DNA of 64,000 nucleotides from CAZEQK01 sp964514395 (GTDB lineage: Bacteria; Bacillota; Bacilli; Tepidibacillales; Tepidibacillaceae). Each line of letters starts with the position of its first letter. The stretch's first letter is position 1. The notes below the pieces were generated by a model. The model saw only the letters and a program-made list of their open reading frames with translations, was not told the DNA's origin and searched no databases. The stretch is from NCBI GenBank assembly GCA_964514395.1, contig CAZEQK010000005.1, positions 52,077 to 116,076 on the forward strand, in the 5' to 3' direction. Position numbers and translations under genes: made by a program. Below, piece by piece: positions 27,068 through 36,899 of this stretch.

Positions 27068-28558
27068 ATGAATATTAAGGGTGGGAAATGGGTTATTTCT
27101 TTTTTAATCATAATTACTAGTCTATTCTCCATTTACGCATATGGTTTTTCTAATCAGGGAAGTGATACATCTACATCAATTAACTTATATTCAAACATGG
27201 CGAAAAATCAATTAACGACCTATACCTTTCATATAACATATCATGAAGATGAAAGGATGATTACTGGCAGAATGAATGTAAAAGTGCCAAATCAATCAAA
27301 TACTCAACTAGAAGAACTATATTTTCATTTATATCCAAACGCTTTTATGAATTGGAAATGGGATGGAGACAGCAAGCCTAAGACAAAAGGGTATATTAAA
27401 ATACATAAAGTAATGGTTAATAATTTCGAAGTATTCCCTCATCAAAGAAAGACCTTGTTAAAGATTAATTTACCAGCTCCATTAAAAACAAATGAGGTAG
27501 CAAATATTGATATGGATTTTAGTTTAAAAATACCAACAGATGGACTAAGATTGACACATTTTAATAAAACAACCTTTCTTGCTCAATGGTACCCTATGTT
27601 AGCAGTATATGATGAAAAAGGATGGCATCTGGATCCATATAGCACTGTTGGAGATCCTTTTTTCTCAGATATAGCTAATTATAAAGTACATCTTACATTA
27701 CCAAGTAATTATTTCACTGTTTCCACTGCAATAGATCCCCCTTCAAGACAAGAGAATAAGAATGTTATTTTTTTGTCTCAAGAAAAAGTTCGAGATTTTG
27801 CAATCATGATTACAAAGGAATATGAAAAATTATCGGTAAGATCAAACCACTCGATAAAAATAAATCTGTATTATTTAGAAGAACAGCAGGAAGTTGCTGG
27901 ATTATTAATAGGAATAGCCTCTGAAGCAATGGACTTTTTTGGAGATAGCTTTGGTGATTATCCGATGAAAGAGATTGATATCATTTTAGCTAACTCAGGA
28001 AATGGCATTGCAGGCATGGAGTATCCTGGACTTGTCACATCAAATTCTTATATTGGGGGATATCATAGAGTAGCACCAGCATATAATGTTGTTGCCCATG
28101 AGTTAGCTCACCAGTGGTGGTATAGTACGGTAGGTAATGACCAAATACATGAACCGTGGCTTGATGAAGGGTTAACTTCTTTTTCTGAATACTTATTTTT
28201 GGAACAGATATTAAATGAAAAAGATATTGATAATCTGATGGAAAAGAATAAACTTTATACCGAGCAAATCGCAGATAAGAATAAAATTTCAGTATTAGAT
28301 TCCATTTATTCCTATGGTGGATATTATGCTCCATTCGTATATGGTCGACCTGCTGCGATGCTGTGGGAATTAAAAAAAGAATATGGTATACCAATTGTTA
28401 AAAAAATATTGAGGAATTATTATGATAAATTCAAATATAAAATAGCTACGACCGAAGATTTTATTCAAATAGTGAATACTGTGATTGGGAAAGACATGAC
28501 ACCATTTTTTAAGGCTTGGTTAATTATTGACAATTCCTCAAAGTCGTCGAAATACTAA
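27068..28558 (+). CDS. M1 family metallopeptidase, membrane-anchored
   Basis: 496 aa from ATG 27068; AGGGAG (27054-27059) is 8 nt upstream. One N-terminal TM/signal segment (residues 8-26) and a beta-sandwich domain precede the gluzincin catalytic site HELAHQWW, followed by the downstream Glu in EPWLDEGLTSF. The GIAGMEYPG motif is an M1-type substrate-binding variant of GAMEN. An extracytoplasmic aminopeptidase is the likely activity. It sits where B. subtilis has cccA, between sigA and trmK. Confidence 0.88.
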   Translation: MNIKGGKWVISFLIIITSLFSIYAYGFSNQGSDTSTSINLYSNMAKNQLTTYTFHITYHEDERMITGRMNVKVPNQSNTQLEELYFHLYPNAFMNWKWDGDSKPKTKGYIKIHKVMVNNFEVFPHQRKTLLKINLPAPLKTNEVANIDMDFSLKIPTDGLRLTHFNKTTFLAQWYPMLAVYDEKGWHLDPYSTVGDPFFSDIANYKVHLTLPSNYFTVSTAIDPPSRQENKNVIFLSQEKVRDFAIMITKEYEKLSVRSNHSIKINLYYLEEQQEVAGLLIGIASEAMDFFGDSFGDYPMKEIDIILANSGNGIAGMEYPGLVTSNSYIGGYHRVAPAYNVVAHELAHQWWYSTVGNDQIHEPWLDEGLTSFSEYLFLEQILNEKDIDNLMEKNKLYTEQIADKNKISVLDSIYSYGGYYAPFVYGRPAAMLWELKKEYGIPIVKKILRNYYDKFKYKIATTEDFIQIVNTVIGKDMTPFFKAWLIIDNSSKSSKY

Positions 28559-28636
28559 CTAATTAATTTTTGCACAACTGTTAATCCATAGATATAATAG
28601 AAGAAAATACGAGGAAATAGAAAAGGTGTAGTCATA

Positions 28637-29401
28637 ATGATTTCAGTACAAATCTCTAATAGATTACTTCAAATAGCAAAATTTGTTCCCAAATCGATGA
28701 AGGTGGCGGATATTGGGTCTGACCATGCATTATTACCTAGCTATCTCATCTTTAATGATATTTCGCCATTTGTCATAGCAGGAGAAGTAAATGATGGCCC
28801 TTATCAAGCTGCGATTCGCCAAGTAAAAGGATTAGGCATGGAAAAGCATATTTCGGTTAGAAAAGGGAATGGTTTAAATGTACTAATAGCTGGTGAAGCT
28901 GATGTCATTACGATAGCAGGGATGGGTGGAGCATTAATTGTAGATATATTAGAAAATGGAAAGGATAAATTAAAAGACATCAGTCGATTAATTTTACAAC
29001 CAAATGTTGGCGAACCGTTAGTTAGGAGATGGTTAGATAGCCATAACTGGGATATATTTGACGAAGTAATTTTGGAGGAAGATGAAAAAATATATGAAAT
29101 TATAGTAGCGGAGCAAAGAAAGGATGTAGATGATTTAGCATATAAAGGAACAGATTGGACCAAAGAGGATATGTATCGATTAGGTCCGATATTATTCAAA
29201 AGTAAATCCCCAATCCTTTTAAAAAAGTGGACAAAAGAATTAGAAAAGACGGAATATATATTAAAACAAATAGATAAATCCCAAAAAGAACAGGAGAAAC
29301 AAAAGAAAAAGGAAAAATTATTAAATGAAATCAAATGGCTGACGGAGGTTATTTCGTGTTTGCAAAAGGACAGAACATCATACAAATCTTTGAACAGTTA
29401 G
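28637..29401 (+). CDS. trmK: tRNA (adenine(22)-N1)-methyltransferase TrmK
   Basis: 254 aa. SAM-binding motif I reads VADIGSDHALLPSYL, followed by ITIAGMGGALI and LQPNVGEPLVRRWL, all typical of TrmK (YqfN). It methylates A22 of bacterial tRNAs. A Lys-rich coiled segment is near the C-terminus. It overlaps the start of the Nif3-like gene. Confidence 0.94.
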   Translation: MISVQISNRLLQIAKFVPKSMKVADIGSDHALLPSYLIFNDISPFVIAGEVNDGPYQAAIRQVKGLGMEKHISVRKGNGLNVLIAGEADVITIAGMGGALIVDILENGKDKLKDISRLILQPNVGEPLVRRWLDSHNWDIFDEVILEEDEKIYEIIVAEQRKDVDDLAYKGTDWTKEDMYRLGPILFKSKSPILLKKWTKELEKTEYILKQIDKSQKEQEKQKKKEKLLNEIKWLTEVISCLQKDRTSYKSLNS

Positions 29402-30471
29402 CACCTAAAAGACTTGCGATGACTGAGGATAAAATCGGTTTACAGGTTGGAAGTTTAGATAAGGAAGTAAAAAAAGTCATGCTTACCTTAGATGTATTAG
29501 AAAATGTAGTGGACGAGGCTATTGAGAAGGATGTTGATTTGATAATATCTCATCATGCAGTTATTTTTAATCCACTTAAAAATTTAAGAACTGATTTAGC
29601 ACGTGGTCGTATCTATCAAAAGCTGCTAAAACACGATATTGCTGTTTATGTTGCTCATAGTAATCTTGATGCCGCAGATCATGGTGTAAATGATGCTTTA
29701 GTAAAGGTTTTAGGCTTTAAGGATTCGGATCCTTTAAGTGTTGTATATACTCAAAAATTAAAGAAATTAGTGGTATTTGTACCAAATTCTCATCATCAAC
29801 AGGTATTAGATACATTGGCTAATAATGGCGCTGGTTGGATTGGAAATTATAGTCATTGCTCCTTTAACATATCAGGAACTGGAACTTTTATGCCGCTTGC
29901 TGGAAGTAATCCTTATATTGGATCAGTTGATAGTGTAGAAAGAGTTGATGAAATTAGAATTGAAACAATTGTACCAGAGGACAAACAAAAACAAATTATA
30001 CAGGCTATGCTGAAAGCTCACCCTTACGAGGAAGTGGCATACGATATCTATCCACTAGAAATTGATGGTAAAAAGTACGGAATAGGTAAAATTGTAACAT
30101 TAGAACAGGCTCAAGCACTTCAAGACTTTGCAAATTTCGTGAAGAAAACCCTTCAATTGGATGGGTTACGAGTCGTAGGTGATTTTAATAAAAAGATTAA
30201 GAAAGTTGCAATTGTGGGTGGAGATGGCAATGATTTTGTGAAGACTGCGGCATTTAAAGGGGCTGACGTACTAATTACTGGAGATATTTATTATCATGTT
30301 GCACATGAGGCGGTTGAACATGGGATTGCAATTATTGATGCTGGTCACAATATAGAAAAATATGTTTTAAATAACATAAAAAGTTATTTTATAGAAAAAT
30401 TTAATCGAAAAAAAATTGTGACAGAAGTGATTATTTCAGAGGTAAATACAAACCCGTTTCAATTTATGTAG
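29356..30471 (+). CDS. Nif3-like dinuclear metal centre protein (YqfO type)
   Basis: 371 aa from GTG 29356. cggagg is 7-8 nt upstream; an ATG at 29335 in the same frame has no SD and lies deep in trmK. Nif3 halves are visible: IISHHAVIF and YVAHSNLDAADHGVND at the N-side, GDIYYHVAHEAVEHGIAIIDAGH at the C-side, separated by the PII/CutA-like insertion (KLVVFVPNSHHQQVLDTLANNGAG) typical of the long YqfO form. Often annotated as GTP cyclohydrolase I type 2, but activity is not established. Confidence 0.93.
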   Translation: MFAKGQNIIQIFEQLAPKRLAMTEDKIGLQVGSLDKEVKKVMLTLDVLENVVDEAIEKDVDLIISHHAVIFNPLKNLRTDLARGRIYQKLLKHDIAVYVAHSNLDAADHGVNDALVKVLGFKDSDPLSVVYTQKLKKLVVFVPNSHHQQVLDTLANNGAGWIGNYSHCSFNISGTGTFMPLAGSNPYIGSVDSVERVDEIRIETIVPEDKQKQIIQAMLKAHPYEEVAYDIYPLEIDGKKYGIGKIVTLEQAQALQDFANFVKKTLQLDGLRVVGDFNKKIKKVAIVGGDGNDFVKTAAFKGADVLITGDIYYHVAHEAVEHGIAIIDAGHNIEKYVLNNIKSYFIEKFNRKKIVTEVIISEVNTNPFQFM

Positions 30472-30524
30472 GGGCATTTTAATTAGGTAAAATTAAAAAG
30501 TATTAAGTGTTGGGAAGTGGAAAT

Positions 30525-31025
30525 ATGCTTTATGGGAGAAAATTATTTGATTACGACCAAGCTATTAGTAAGTTAAAAGAGATTGACAATCAACTAAAAT
30601 TGGGAGAACAGACAAAAAGGAACCTAATAAATGAACAAGGTAAATTAATGGATGAGATTCGATTACTGAAAGAAAGTACTCTTGATATAGATCAAAAAAT
30701 TGAATTAGCATTAAAAGAGCAGAGATTAATCCTACTAAAAAAGGATATAGAACGTAATGATGAAAAAGATAGGTATGATACCTTTACACTTTTACAAAAT
30801 AAGATGGAACTTGAGCATATGTTATCAAAATTAAAAATGACTATTCCTAAACACATTTGGAGAGAATATAATAAGAAAAGTGAATTATTATCAAATCCAG
30901 TTGTAGAAGTGAAGCATCAGATGTGTATGGGATGTTTTATTCCATTATCAAAAGCTACTTTAGATAAATGGCGACTTGGTAAACAGCTTGTAGTGTGTGA
31001 TATATGTAATCGAATATTGGCATAA
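30525..31025 (+). CDS. Coiled-coil protein with C4 zinc ribbon
   Basis: 166 aa. Residues 1-120 are strongly helical and charged, probably a coiled-coil hairpin. The C-terminus has CMGC…(about 27 residues)…CDIC, a C4 zinc ribbon. It follows the Nif3-like gene, a common pairing in Firmicutes; function is unknown. ATG 30525 is preferred over TTG 30507 although the RBS (ggaagtgg) is weak. Confidence 0.8.
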   Translation: MLYGRKLFDYDQAISKLKEIDNQLKLGEQTKRNLINEQGKLMDEIRLLKESTLDIDQKIELALKEQRLILLKKDIERNDEKDRYDTFTLLQNKMELEHMLSKLKMTIPKHIWREYNKKSELLSNPVVEVKHQMCMGCFIPLSKATLDKWRLGKQLVVCDICNRILA

Positions 31026-31128
31026 TCCTCCATGTTTTGGATAATTTAATTATTGATTTTCTGAGTCGAATTTGTTATATTAATACTTGTCGTCTTTAGA
31101 TATTTATTATTTATAAATTAAATATGCT

Positions 31129-31525
31129 GGAAAGTAAGCTGGATAATCGCTGGTGAATACATCATTCACGAGAGGAAAGTCCGAGCTCCGGAGGGCAGGG
31201 TGCTGGATAACGTCCAGTCAGAGTGATCTGAAGGATAGTGCCACAGAAATAGACCGCCTATGTAATGTGTTTACACGTTACAGGTAAGGATGCAACCGTG
31301 GTGTAAGAGACCACGAGGAGATAAGGTGACTTATTTCCTGGTAAACCCCACCTGGAGCAAGACCTGATAGGAGTGCATATGGAGTTGCCCGCTTCGCATT
31401 CGGGTAGGTCGCTTGAACCACATAGTAATATGTGGTCTAGATAGATGATTATCGCTTCAATAGTGGGAGCACACAGTGCGTTTTACCACCAGAAGTACAG
31501 AACTCGGCTTACATGCTTACTTTCC
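31129..31525 (+). ncRNA. rnpB: RNase P RNA, A-type
   Basis: About 397 nt. Terminal helix P1 is formed by ggaaagtaagc and gcttactttcc. Universal core elements are present: GAGGAAAGTCC, GGGCAGGGTGC, AGTGCCACAGAAA, GTAAACCCCACC, TGGAGCAAGACC, GATAGGAGTGCATA and ACAGAACTCGGCTTAC. The GCCCGC…GGGTAGGTCGCTTGA segment forms the P16/P17 pairing of ancestral (A) type RNA, and the GGTAAACCCCTCGAGCGAGAAA signature of Bacillus B-type RNA is absent. It is the ribozyme that matures tRNA 5' ends. Confidence 0.95.
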
Positions 31526-31537
31526 ATATACATACTC

Positions 31538-31570
31538 AAAACGCTACATTTAAACGTAGCGTTTTTTTTA
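31538..31570 (+). terminator. Rho-independent terminator of rnpB
   Basis: aacgctac (31540-31547) / gtagcgtt (31556-31563) followed by a run of T. Confidence 0.92.
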
Positions 31571-31660
31571 TTTTCTTTAATTGTGAATTTCATGTCGATT
31601 ATTATTCAAGTGTTTGCTAAAATAATGATGGTATCAAAATAAATATTGGGGGATTTAGAG

Positions 31661-32281
31661 ATGATTTTTCCATCAAAAAGGGACAAGTTTTTAGAAATGC
31701 TATTGAAAATAGCAACAAATTTGCATGAGTCAGGGAAATATTTTGTTGAATTTAAGATTAAAAATGAAAGCGATTTAACGGAATTTGCTAGAACCTTAAA
31801 GAAATATGAAAAAGAAGGGGATTTAATAATTCATGAATTAATCACTACATTAAATAAAACGTTTATTACTCCACTAGAGCGTGAAGATATCTTAGAATTA
31901 GCGTTAAAAATGGATGATGTGTTAGATGGCTATGAGCGATTTTCATCGCGTATAGAAATCTATAACATTATTCAGGCAGACAAATATATGATTGAGTTTG
32001 TCGATATTATACATGAAATGACTAAAGAAGTTGTACAAGCTACCGAACTACTTTCAGAAAAGAAATTAATGAATATTCGACCACATATTATAAAGATAAA
32101 CGATTATGAATCTGATTGTGATGATTTATTAAGATTAAGCATTAAAGATTTATTTATAAATGAAAAAGACCCTATAAAGGTTATTCAATACAAGGAATTA
32201 TATGAGATTTTAGAGATTATTTCCGATAGCTGTGAAGATGTTGCGAACACACTAGAAACCATTATTATGAAAAACGCATAA
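31661..32281 (+). CDS. DUF47 family phosphate transport accessory protein
   Basis: 206 aa from ATG 31661, 7 nt after ttggggga. All-helical PhoU-like protein with the family pattern FARTLKKYEKEGDLIIHELITTLNKTFITPLEREDILELA. It partners Pit-type transporters; pit follows by 12 nt. Confidence 0.93.
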   Translation: MIFPSKRDKFLEMLLKIATNLHESGKYFVEFKIKNESDLTEFARTLKKYEKEGDLIIHELITTLNKTFITPLEREDILELALKMDDVLDGYERFSSRIEIYNIIQADKYMIEFVDIIHEMTKEVVQATELLSEKKLMNIRPHIIKINDYESDCDDLLRLSIKDLFINEKDPIKVIQYKELYEILEIISDSCEDVANTLETIIMKNA

Positions 32282-32293
32282 GGAGTGTAAGTA

Positions 32294-33292
32294 ATGAATG
32301 TATTTATAATGACATTATTAATTGTTATTTTTGCGTTTGTTTTTGATTTCATTAATGGTTTTCATGATACTGCAAATGCAATTGCAACATCAGTTTCAAC
32401 TAGAGCATTGAGTCCACGAGCTGCTATTTTAATTGCTTCTTCTATGAACTTTATTGGAGCTTTAACGTTTACTGGAGTTGCCAATACAATTACAAAGGGT
32501 ATCGTTGATCCATTTCAGCTCCAAAATGGGTCTATTATCATCCTTTCTGGTTTAATAAGCGCTATCATCTGGAATTTAATTACTTGGTACTATGGCATTC
32601 CTAGCAGCTCCTCACATGCGATTATAGGTTCAATAGCTGGAGCAGCTATTTCAGCTTTAGGATTTCAATCATTAAATTATAATGGATTCATAAGAATCAT
32701 TGAATCTCTTCTTGTGTCACCTTTCTTGGCAATTACAATTGGTTTTATTGTTATGAGTTTATTTATAAAACTATTTAAAAATTTTACTCTTTCAAAAACA
32801 AATAGAAATTTTCGTTATTTCCAAGTATTTACAGCAGCTCTTCAAGCTTATTCACACGGAACGAACGATGCCCAAAAAGCGATGGGGATTATTACCTTAG
32901 CACTTATTGCTGGAGGATATCAAACAGCTATGGATGTACCGCTTTGGGTTCGAATTATTTCTGCAACAGCTATGGGACTTGGAACCTCAGTTGGAGGCTG
33001 GAAAATAATTAAGACCGTTGGTGGAAAGATCATGAAGATTAAACCAGTCAATGGTGCAGCTGCAGACTTATCGTCAACTATAATTATTTTTGGTTTTACT
33101 GCACTAAGATTACCTGTTAGTACAACTCATGTTATCTCGTCTGCTATAATGGGAGTTGGATCCGCCGAAAGGGTAAAAGGGGTGAAATGGGGAGTTGCAC
33201 TTCGAATTGTTATTACTTGGGTGATTACTCTGCCCATCGCTGCTTTAATTGCAGGAATTATTTATCAAATACTTAATTTTCTAATAAATTAA
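32294..33292 (+). CDS. pit: Low-affinity inorganic phosphate transporter (Pit family)
   Basis: 332 aa, about ten TMs. The two signature repeats are present: NGFHDTANAIATSVSTRAL near the N-terminus and YSHGTNDAQKAMGIIT in the second half. Proton- or cation-coupled metal-phosphate symport is expected. SD aaggagtg; forms an operon with the DUF47 gene. Confidence 0.95.
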   Translation: MNVFIMTLLIVIFAFVFDFINGFHDTANAIATSVSTRALSPRAAILIASSMNFIGALTFTGVANTITKGIVDPFQLQNGSIIILSGLISAIIWNLITWYYGIPSSSSHAIIGSIAGAAISALGFQSLNYNGFIRIIESLLVSPFLAITIGFIVMSLFIKLFKNFTLSKTNRNFRYFQVFTAALQAYSHGTNDAQKAMGIITLALIAGGYQTAMDVPLWVRIISATAMGLGTSVGGWKIIKTVGGKIMKIKPVNGAAADLSSTIIIFGFTALRLPVSTTHVISSAIMGVGSAERVKGVKWGVALRIVITWVITLPIAALIAGIIYQILNFLIN

Positions 33293-33423
33293 TTTTAGTC
33301 ATTACATCATTGCACATCACCAATGTCGAAAAATGCAATAAAAAGTCTGTATCTGTTGTTTTTTAAAAAATAATAATGATTATTTTACTAAAAGTGATAA
33401 AATAGTAAAATGAAACTATTTTT

Positions 33424-33451
33424 ATTTATCCGATAGCTAACTGGCGCTAAG
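33424..33451 (-). repeat. Dispersed 28-nt repeat, copy B (inverted)
   Basis: On the minus strand it shares TTAGCG and the 18-nt core with copy A (24 of 28 positions). It lies in the pit-pncB intergenic region. Confidence 0.7.
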
Positions 33452-33537
33452 ATATTAGATTAGTTCATCTAACATTAAGGTGGATTCTAAAACTCCATCT
33501 AAATTGAGTTTCACTTTATGAAAAAGGGAGAAAGAAT

Positions 33538-35010
33538 ATGAGTAAGGAACGACTAAAGCTTGAAAATTTAACATTGTTGACTGATTACTATCAAATTAGT
33601 ATGATGTACGCTCATTTCAAGCAAAACATGTTAAATAAGCAGGTTGTATTTGATGTATTTTTCCGTGAAAATCCTTGTAATAGTGGTTACTCACTATTTG
33701 CAGGACTAGAACAGGTGATCAAATACGTAGAAGAGCTTAGGTTTACGCAGGATGATATTGACTATTTAGCAAGTGTATATAATTATGATAAAGATTTTTT
33801 AGAGTATCTACTAAACTTTAAGTTTACTGGTGATATTTGGTCTGTTTCAGAAGGAACGGTTGTTTTCCCTAACGAACCAATCATTAGTGTCCGAACAAAC
33901 CTATTTGAAGCTCATCTATTAGAAACCACTATTTTAAATATTATAAATCACCAAACACTCATAGCGACAAGGGCATCAAGAGTTGTATATTCTGCAAATG
34001 ATAATCCTGTTTTAGAATTTGGACTAAGAAGAGCCCAAGGGCCTGATGCAGGAGTTTATGGAGCAAGGGCTGCTTATATAGGTGGTGTAGCAGGGACCTC
34101 TAATGTTTTAGCGGGCAAAACCTTTTCGATACCAATCATGGGCACTCATGCCCATGCCTTTATTCAAAGCTATCCATCAGAATTATCTGCATTTTTAGCT
34201 TTTGCAGAAGCATATCCAAATAATTCTATTTTGCTTGTTGATACTTATGATACATTAGATCAAGGAGTTCCAAATGCCATAAAAGCTTTTAGAATAATGA
34301 AAGAGAAACTTGGGGATGGGTTTCACAATTATGGGATTAGATTAGATTCTGGAGATTTAGCTTATTTATCAAAAAAAGCAAGAAAAATGCTAGATGATGC
34401 AGGCTTTTCAGGTGCAAAAATTGTAGCTTCCAATGATTTAGATGAGAATTTGATAAGGGATTTAAAATTGCAAGGAGCAGCGATAGACGTTTGGGGAGTG
34501 GGTACAAACCTTATAACATCATCAGGATGCTCTGCCCTTGGAGGGGTATACAAATTAGTTGCTGAACAGGAAATTGACAAATTTGTTCCAAAAATAAAAA
34601 TAAGTGAGAATCCTGAGAAAGTAACAACTCCAGGTTGTAAAAAAATTGTTCGGTTCTATGAAAAGGAAACGAATAAACTGATTTTAGATTTAATCATGCT
34701 AAAAGAAGAAAAAATTCCTGAAAGTTCTTTTATTGCTTTTGATCCAGTCAATGTTTGGAAGCGAAAATGGATAGAAAATTTCACTGCCTTAGAGCTATTA
34801 GTTCCAATCTTCCAGAATGGAGAACTAGTTTATCAAGCACCAAGTCTTGAAGAGATTAGAAATAAGACAAAAGCAGAATTACAGACTCTGTCTGAGGAAA
34901 TGAGACGTTTGAAGAATCCTCATATATACCATGTGGATTTATCTAAATCACTTTGGGATTTAAAGAACGAATTGCTAAACAAGGGGAGAAAAAGAAAAAT
35001 AGATAATTAG
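33538..35010 (+). CDS. pncB: Nicotinate phosphoribosyltransferase
   Basis: 490 aa. TDYYQISMMYAHF at the N-terminus, EFGLRRAQGPDAG and GTHAHAFIQ in the core, and RLDSGDLAYLSKKAR with IVASNDLDE are standard NAPRTase motifs. It converts nicotinate + PRPP to nicotinate mononucleotide for NAD salvage. SD aaagggag precedes the ATG; uppP follows 21 nt later. Confidence 0.96.
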   Translation: MSKERLKLENLTLLTDYYQISMMYAHFKQNMLNKQVVFDVFFRENPCNSGYSLFAGLEQVIKYVEELRFTQDDIDYLASVYNYDKDFLEYLLNFKFTGDIWSVSEGTVVFPNEPIISVRTNLFEAHLLETTILNIINHQTLIATRASRVVYSANDNPVLEFGLRRAQGPDAGVYGARAAYIGGVAGTSNVLAGKTFSIPIMGTHAHAFIQSYPSELSAFLAFAEAYPNNSILLVDTYDTLDQGVPNAIKAFRIMKEKLGDGFHNYGIRLDSGDLAYLSKKARKMLDDAGFSGAKIVASNDLDENLIRDLKLQGAAIDVWGVGTNLITSSGCSALGGVYKLVAEQEIDKFVPKIKISENPEKVTTPGCKKIVRFYEKETNKLILDLIMLKEEKIPESSFIAFDPVNVWKRKWIENFTALELLVPIFQNGELVYQAPSLEEIRNKTKAELQTLSEEMRRLKNPHIYHVDLSKSLWDLKNELLNKGRKRKIDN

Positions 35011-35031
35011 TAAATAAAGGAGATTAAGAGG

Positions 35032-35829
35032 ATGGACTGGTTAATATATGCACTTTTAGGTATAGTACAGGGCATCACAGAATGGTTACCAATCAGTAGT
35101 AGTGGACATTTAGTCATTATTGAGAATTTATTTCATGTGAAATCGCAGGATTTGACCTTTGAGGTGTTTCTCAATTTTGCTACTTTTTTAGCTTTAATCG
35201 TTGTATTTAGAAGGGAATTATATCACTTAATAGTTGGTTTCTTCCGTTATATTTTCAAGAAAAAAGAAGAAGATCGGCCTCATTTTTCCTTTGCTATTTA
35301 TTTAATTGTAGGTTCGATACCAGTAGGAGTTTTAGGTTTAATTTTTCAAAAATATATTGAAAATAATTTTAAAACACTGACTACTGTTTCCCTTTCTTTA
35401 ATTATTACTGGTTTAGGTTTATATGTGATATCAAAAATTACTGGTCATAGAAAAGAACTTAATATGAAGGATGCGATTTGGGTAGGCTTATTTCAAGCGG
35501 TTGCTTTAGTACCAGGTATAAGCAGATCTGGTGCAACCATTTTTGCATCATTATATCGCAAATTAGATAAGGAGCTTGCTATTCGGTACTCTTTCTTTTT
35601 AGCTATACCAGTGAGTTTAGGTACCATGTTATTAAAGGTCAAGGACCTTGGTCACTTATCGTCTACTGTCTTTGTTGATTATTCTTTAGCTTTTGTTGTA
35701 GCCTTTGTTTCTGCAATATTTGCGATAAAATGGTTTATTGGTATATTAAATAAGGGAAAGCTAATATATTTCACCTATTATTGCTTAATTGTAGGCTCAG
35801 TCGTATTTCTATACAGTATTTTCTTTTAA
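35032..35829 (+). CDS. uppP: Undecaprenyl-diphosphatase UppP/BacA
   Basis: 265 aa, about eight TMs. Signature motifs GIVQGITEWLPISSSGHLV and PGISRSGATI are both present. It recycles undecaprenyl pyrophosphate for peptidoglycan synthesis and confers bacitracin tolerance. SD aaaggaga. Confidence 0.96.
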   Translation: MDWLIYALLGIVQGITEWLPISSSGHLVIIENLFHVKSQDLTFEVFLNFATFLALIVVFRRELYHLIVGFFRYIFKKKEEDRPHFSFAIYLIVGSIPVGVLGLIFQKYIENNFKTLTTVSLSLIITGLGLYVISKITGHRKELNMKDAIWVGLFQAVALVPGISRSGATIFASLYRKLDKELAIRYSFFLAIPVSLGTMLLKVKDLGHLSSTVFVDYSLAFVVAFVSAIFAIKWFIGILNKGKLIYFTYYCLIVGSVVFLYSIFF

Positions 35830-35978
35830 CCTATTTGAAAATTATCATTAATAAAAGTTTACAAAATAGATATAAGAGTAATATTATATACCAAGGGTTA
35901 TTTTAGACAAATCTATATATAATCTTTTGATATGACAACATAGAAAGACAATACAACATTTTAATGAAGGAGATTAGG

Positions 35979-36470
35979 ATGAATTCTCTTTTTCATAATT
36001 ACCCATTGATTGCAGCGTTTATTGCAATGATGTTTGCTCAGATTATTAAATTTCCCATTCGAATAATAACACATAAAAAAGTGGAACCGATGATCATTTT
36101 TAGTAACGGGAGTATGCCAAGCTCTCATTCAGCATTTGTATCTTCGCTAACGACTGCAATTGGTATACAAAACGGAGTAAATTCTACATTATTTGCAATA
36201 GCATTTGTTTTTTCTTTAATCACGATGTGGGATGCAGCTGGTATTCGTTATCAAGCATCTGAGCATGCTAGAATATTAAATATGTTAGTTAGTGATTTTC
36301 TTAAATTAGTTGAACACGTGAAGTATAACTCGAAGAAAGACCACCTATCTTTTAAGGAGCTTTTTGGAACACCTTTAAAGGAATTATTAGGTCACAAGCC
36401 CTTTGAAGTATTAGTGGGAGCTATCGTTGGATTATCGGTCGCCATGACAATAAAATATTGGTTCTTATAA
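35979..36470 (+). CDS. DUF212 / YuiD family membrane protein (PAP2-like)
   Basis: 163 aa from ATG 35979 (gaaggagatta upstream). It shows the acid phosphatase/vanadium peroxidase-related motif SNGSMPSSHSAFVSSL and a later DAAGIRYQASEHARILN. Three or four TMs. Probably a lipid phosphatase relative; substrate unknown. Confidence 0.88.
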   Translation: MNSLFHNYPLIAAFIAMMFAQIIKFPIRIITHKKVEPMIIFSNGSMPSSHSAFVSSLTTAIGIQNGVNSTLFAIAFVFSLITMWDAAGIRYQASEHARILNMLVSDFLKLVEHVKYNSKKDHLSFKELFGTPLKELLGHKPFEVLVGAIVGLSVAMTIKYWFL

Positions 36471-36492
36471 AAAAGCCTTCGGGCTTTTTTTT
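36469..36492 (+). terminator. Rho-independent terminator after the YuiD-like gene
   Basis: aaaagcc-TTCG-ggctttt tetraloop hairpin (36471-36488) with a T tract. The gap to 36899 (about 430 bp) is AT-rich and shows nothing else I can support. Confidence 0.92.
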
Positions 36493-36899
36493 TATCCATC
36501 TTTCTCATTATGATGGGGATTTATTCTTTTATAAAAGTTGGTATAAAGCATTCTAAATTTCCATTTTAATTGTCAAACTTTCGTTAAAAAATTAAGTATT
36601 TATAACCATCAATATAGAGGAAAATAGAAGCTTTTTATGTTAAATATGAATACTTTTTGAACAATAAGCCATAGGTATACTTTTTTACCAATCCATTCGT
36701 ATAATGTATCGATAAATGAAAATATATAGACTACTAAATCACAATATCTATTGTGCGAAAAGCAATATTATTTAATTGCGTCTTTAAAAAGCTTTATTTT
36801 ATGTGATAAGTATTTTAAAAAAATTAGTATGACAAAGGAGGGTTGCAAAAGCGAAGAGTAATCTGAAAATAATACAAAGAAATTAGGGGGAATTTGTCT

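Noticed and set aside
31445..31642. Open frame overlapping rnpB
   Set aside because: It runs through the 3' part of the RNase P RNA and its terminator, so it is not coding.
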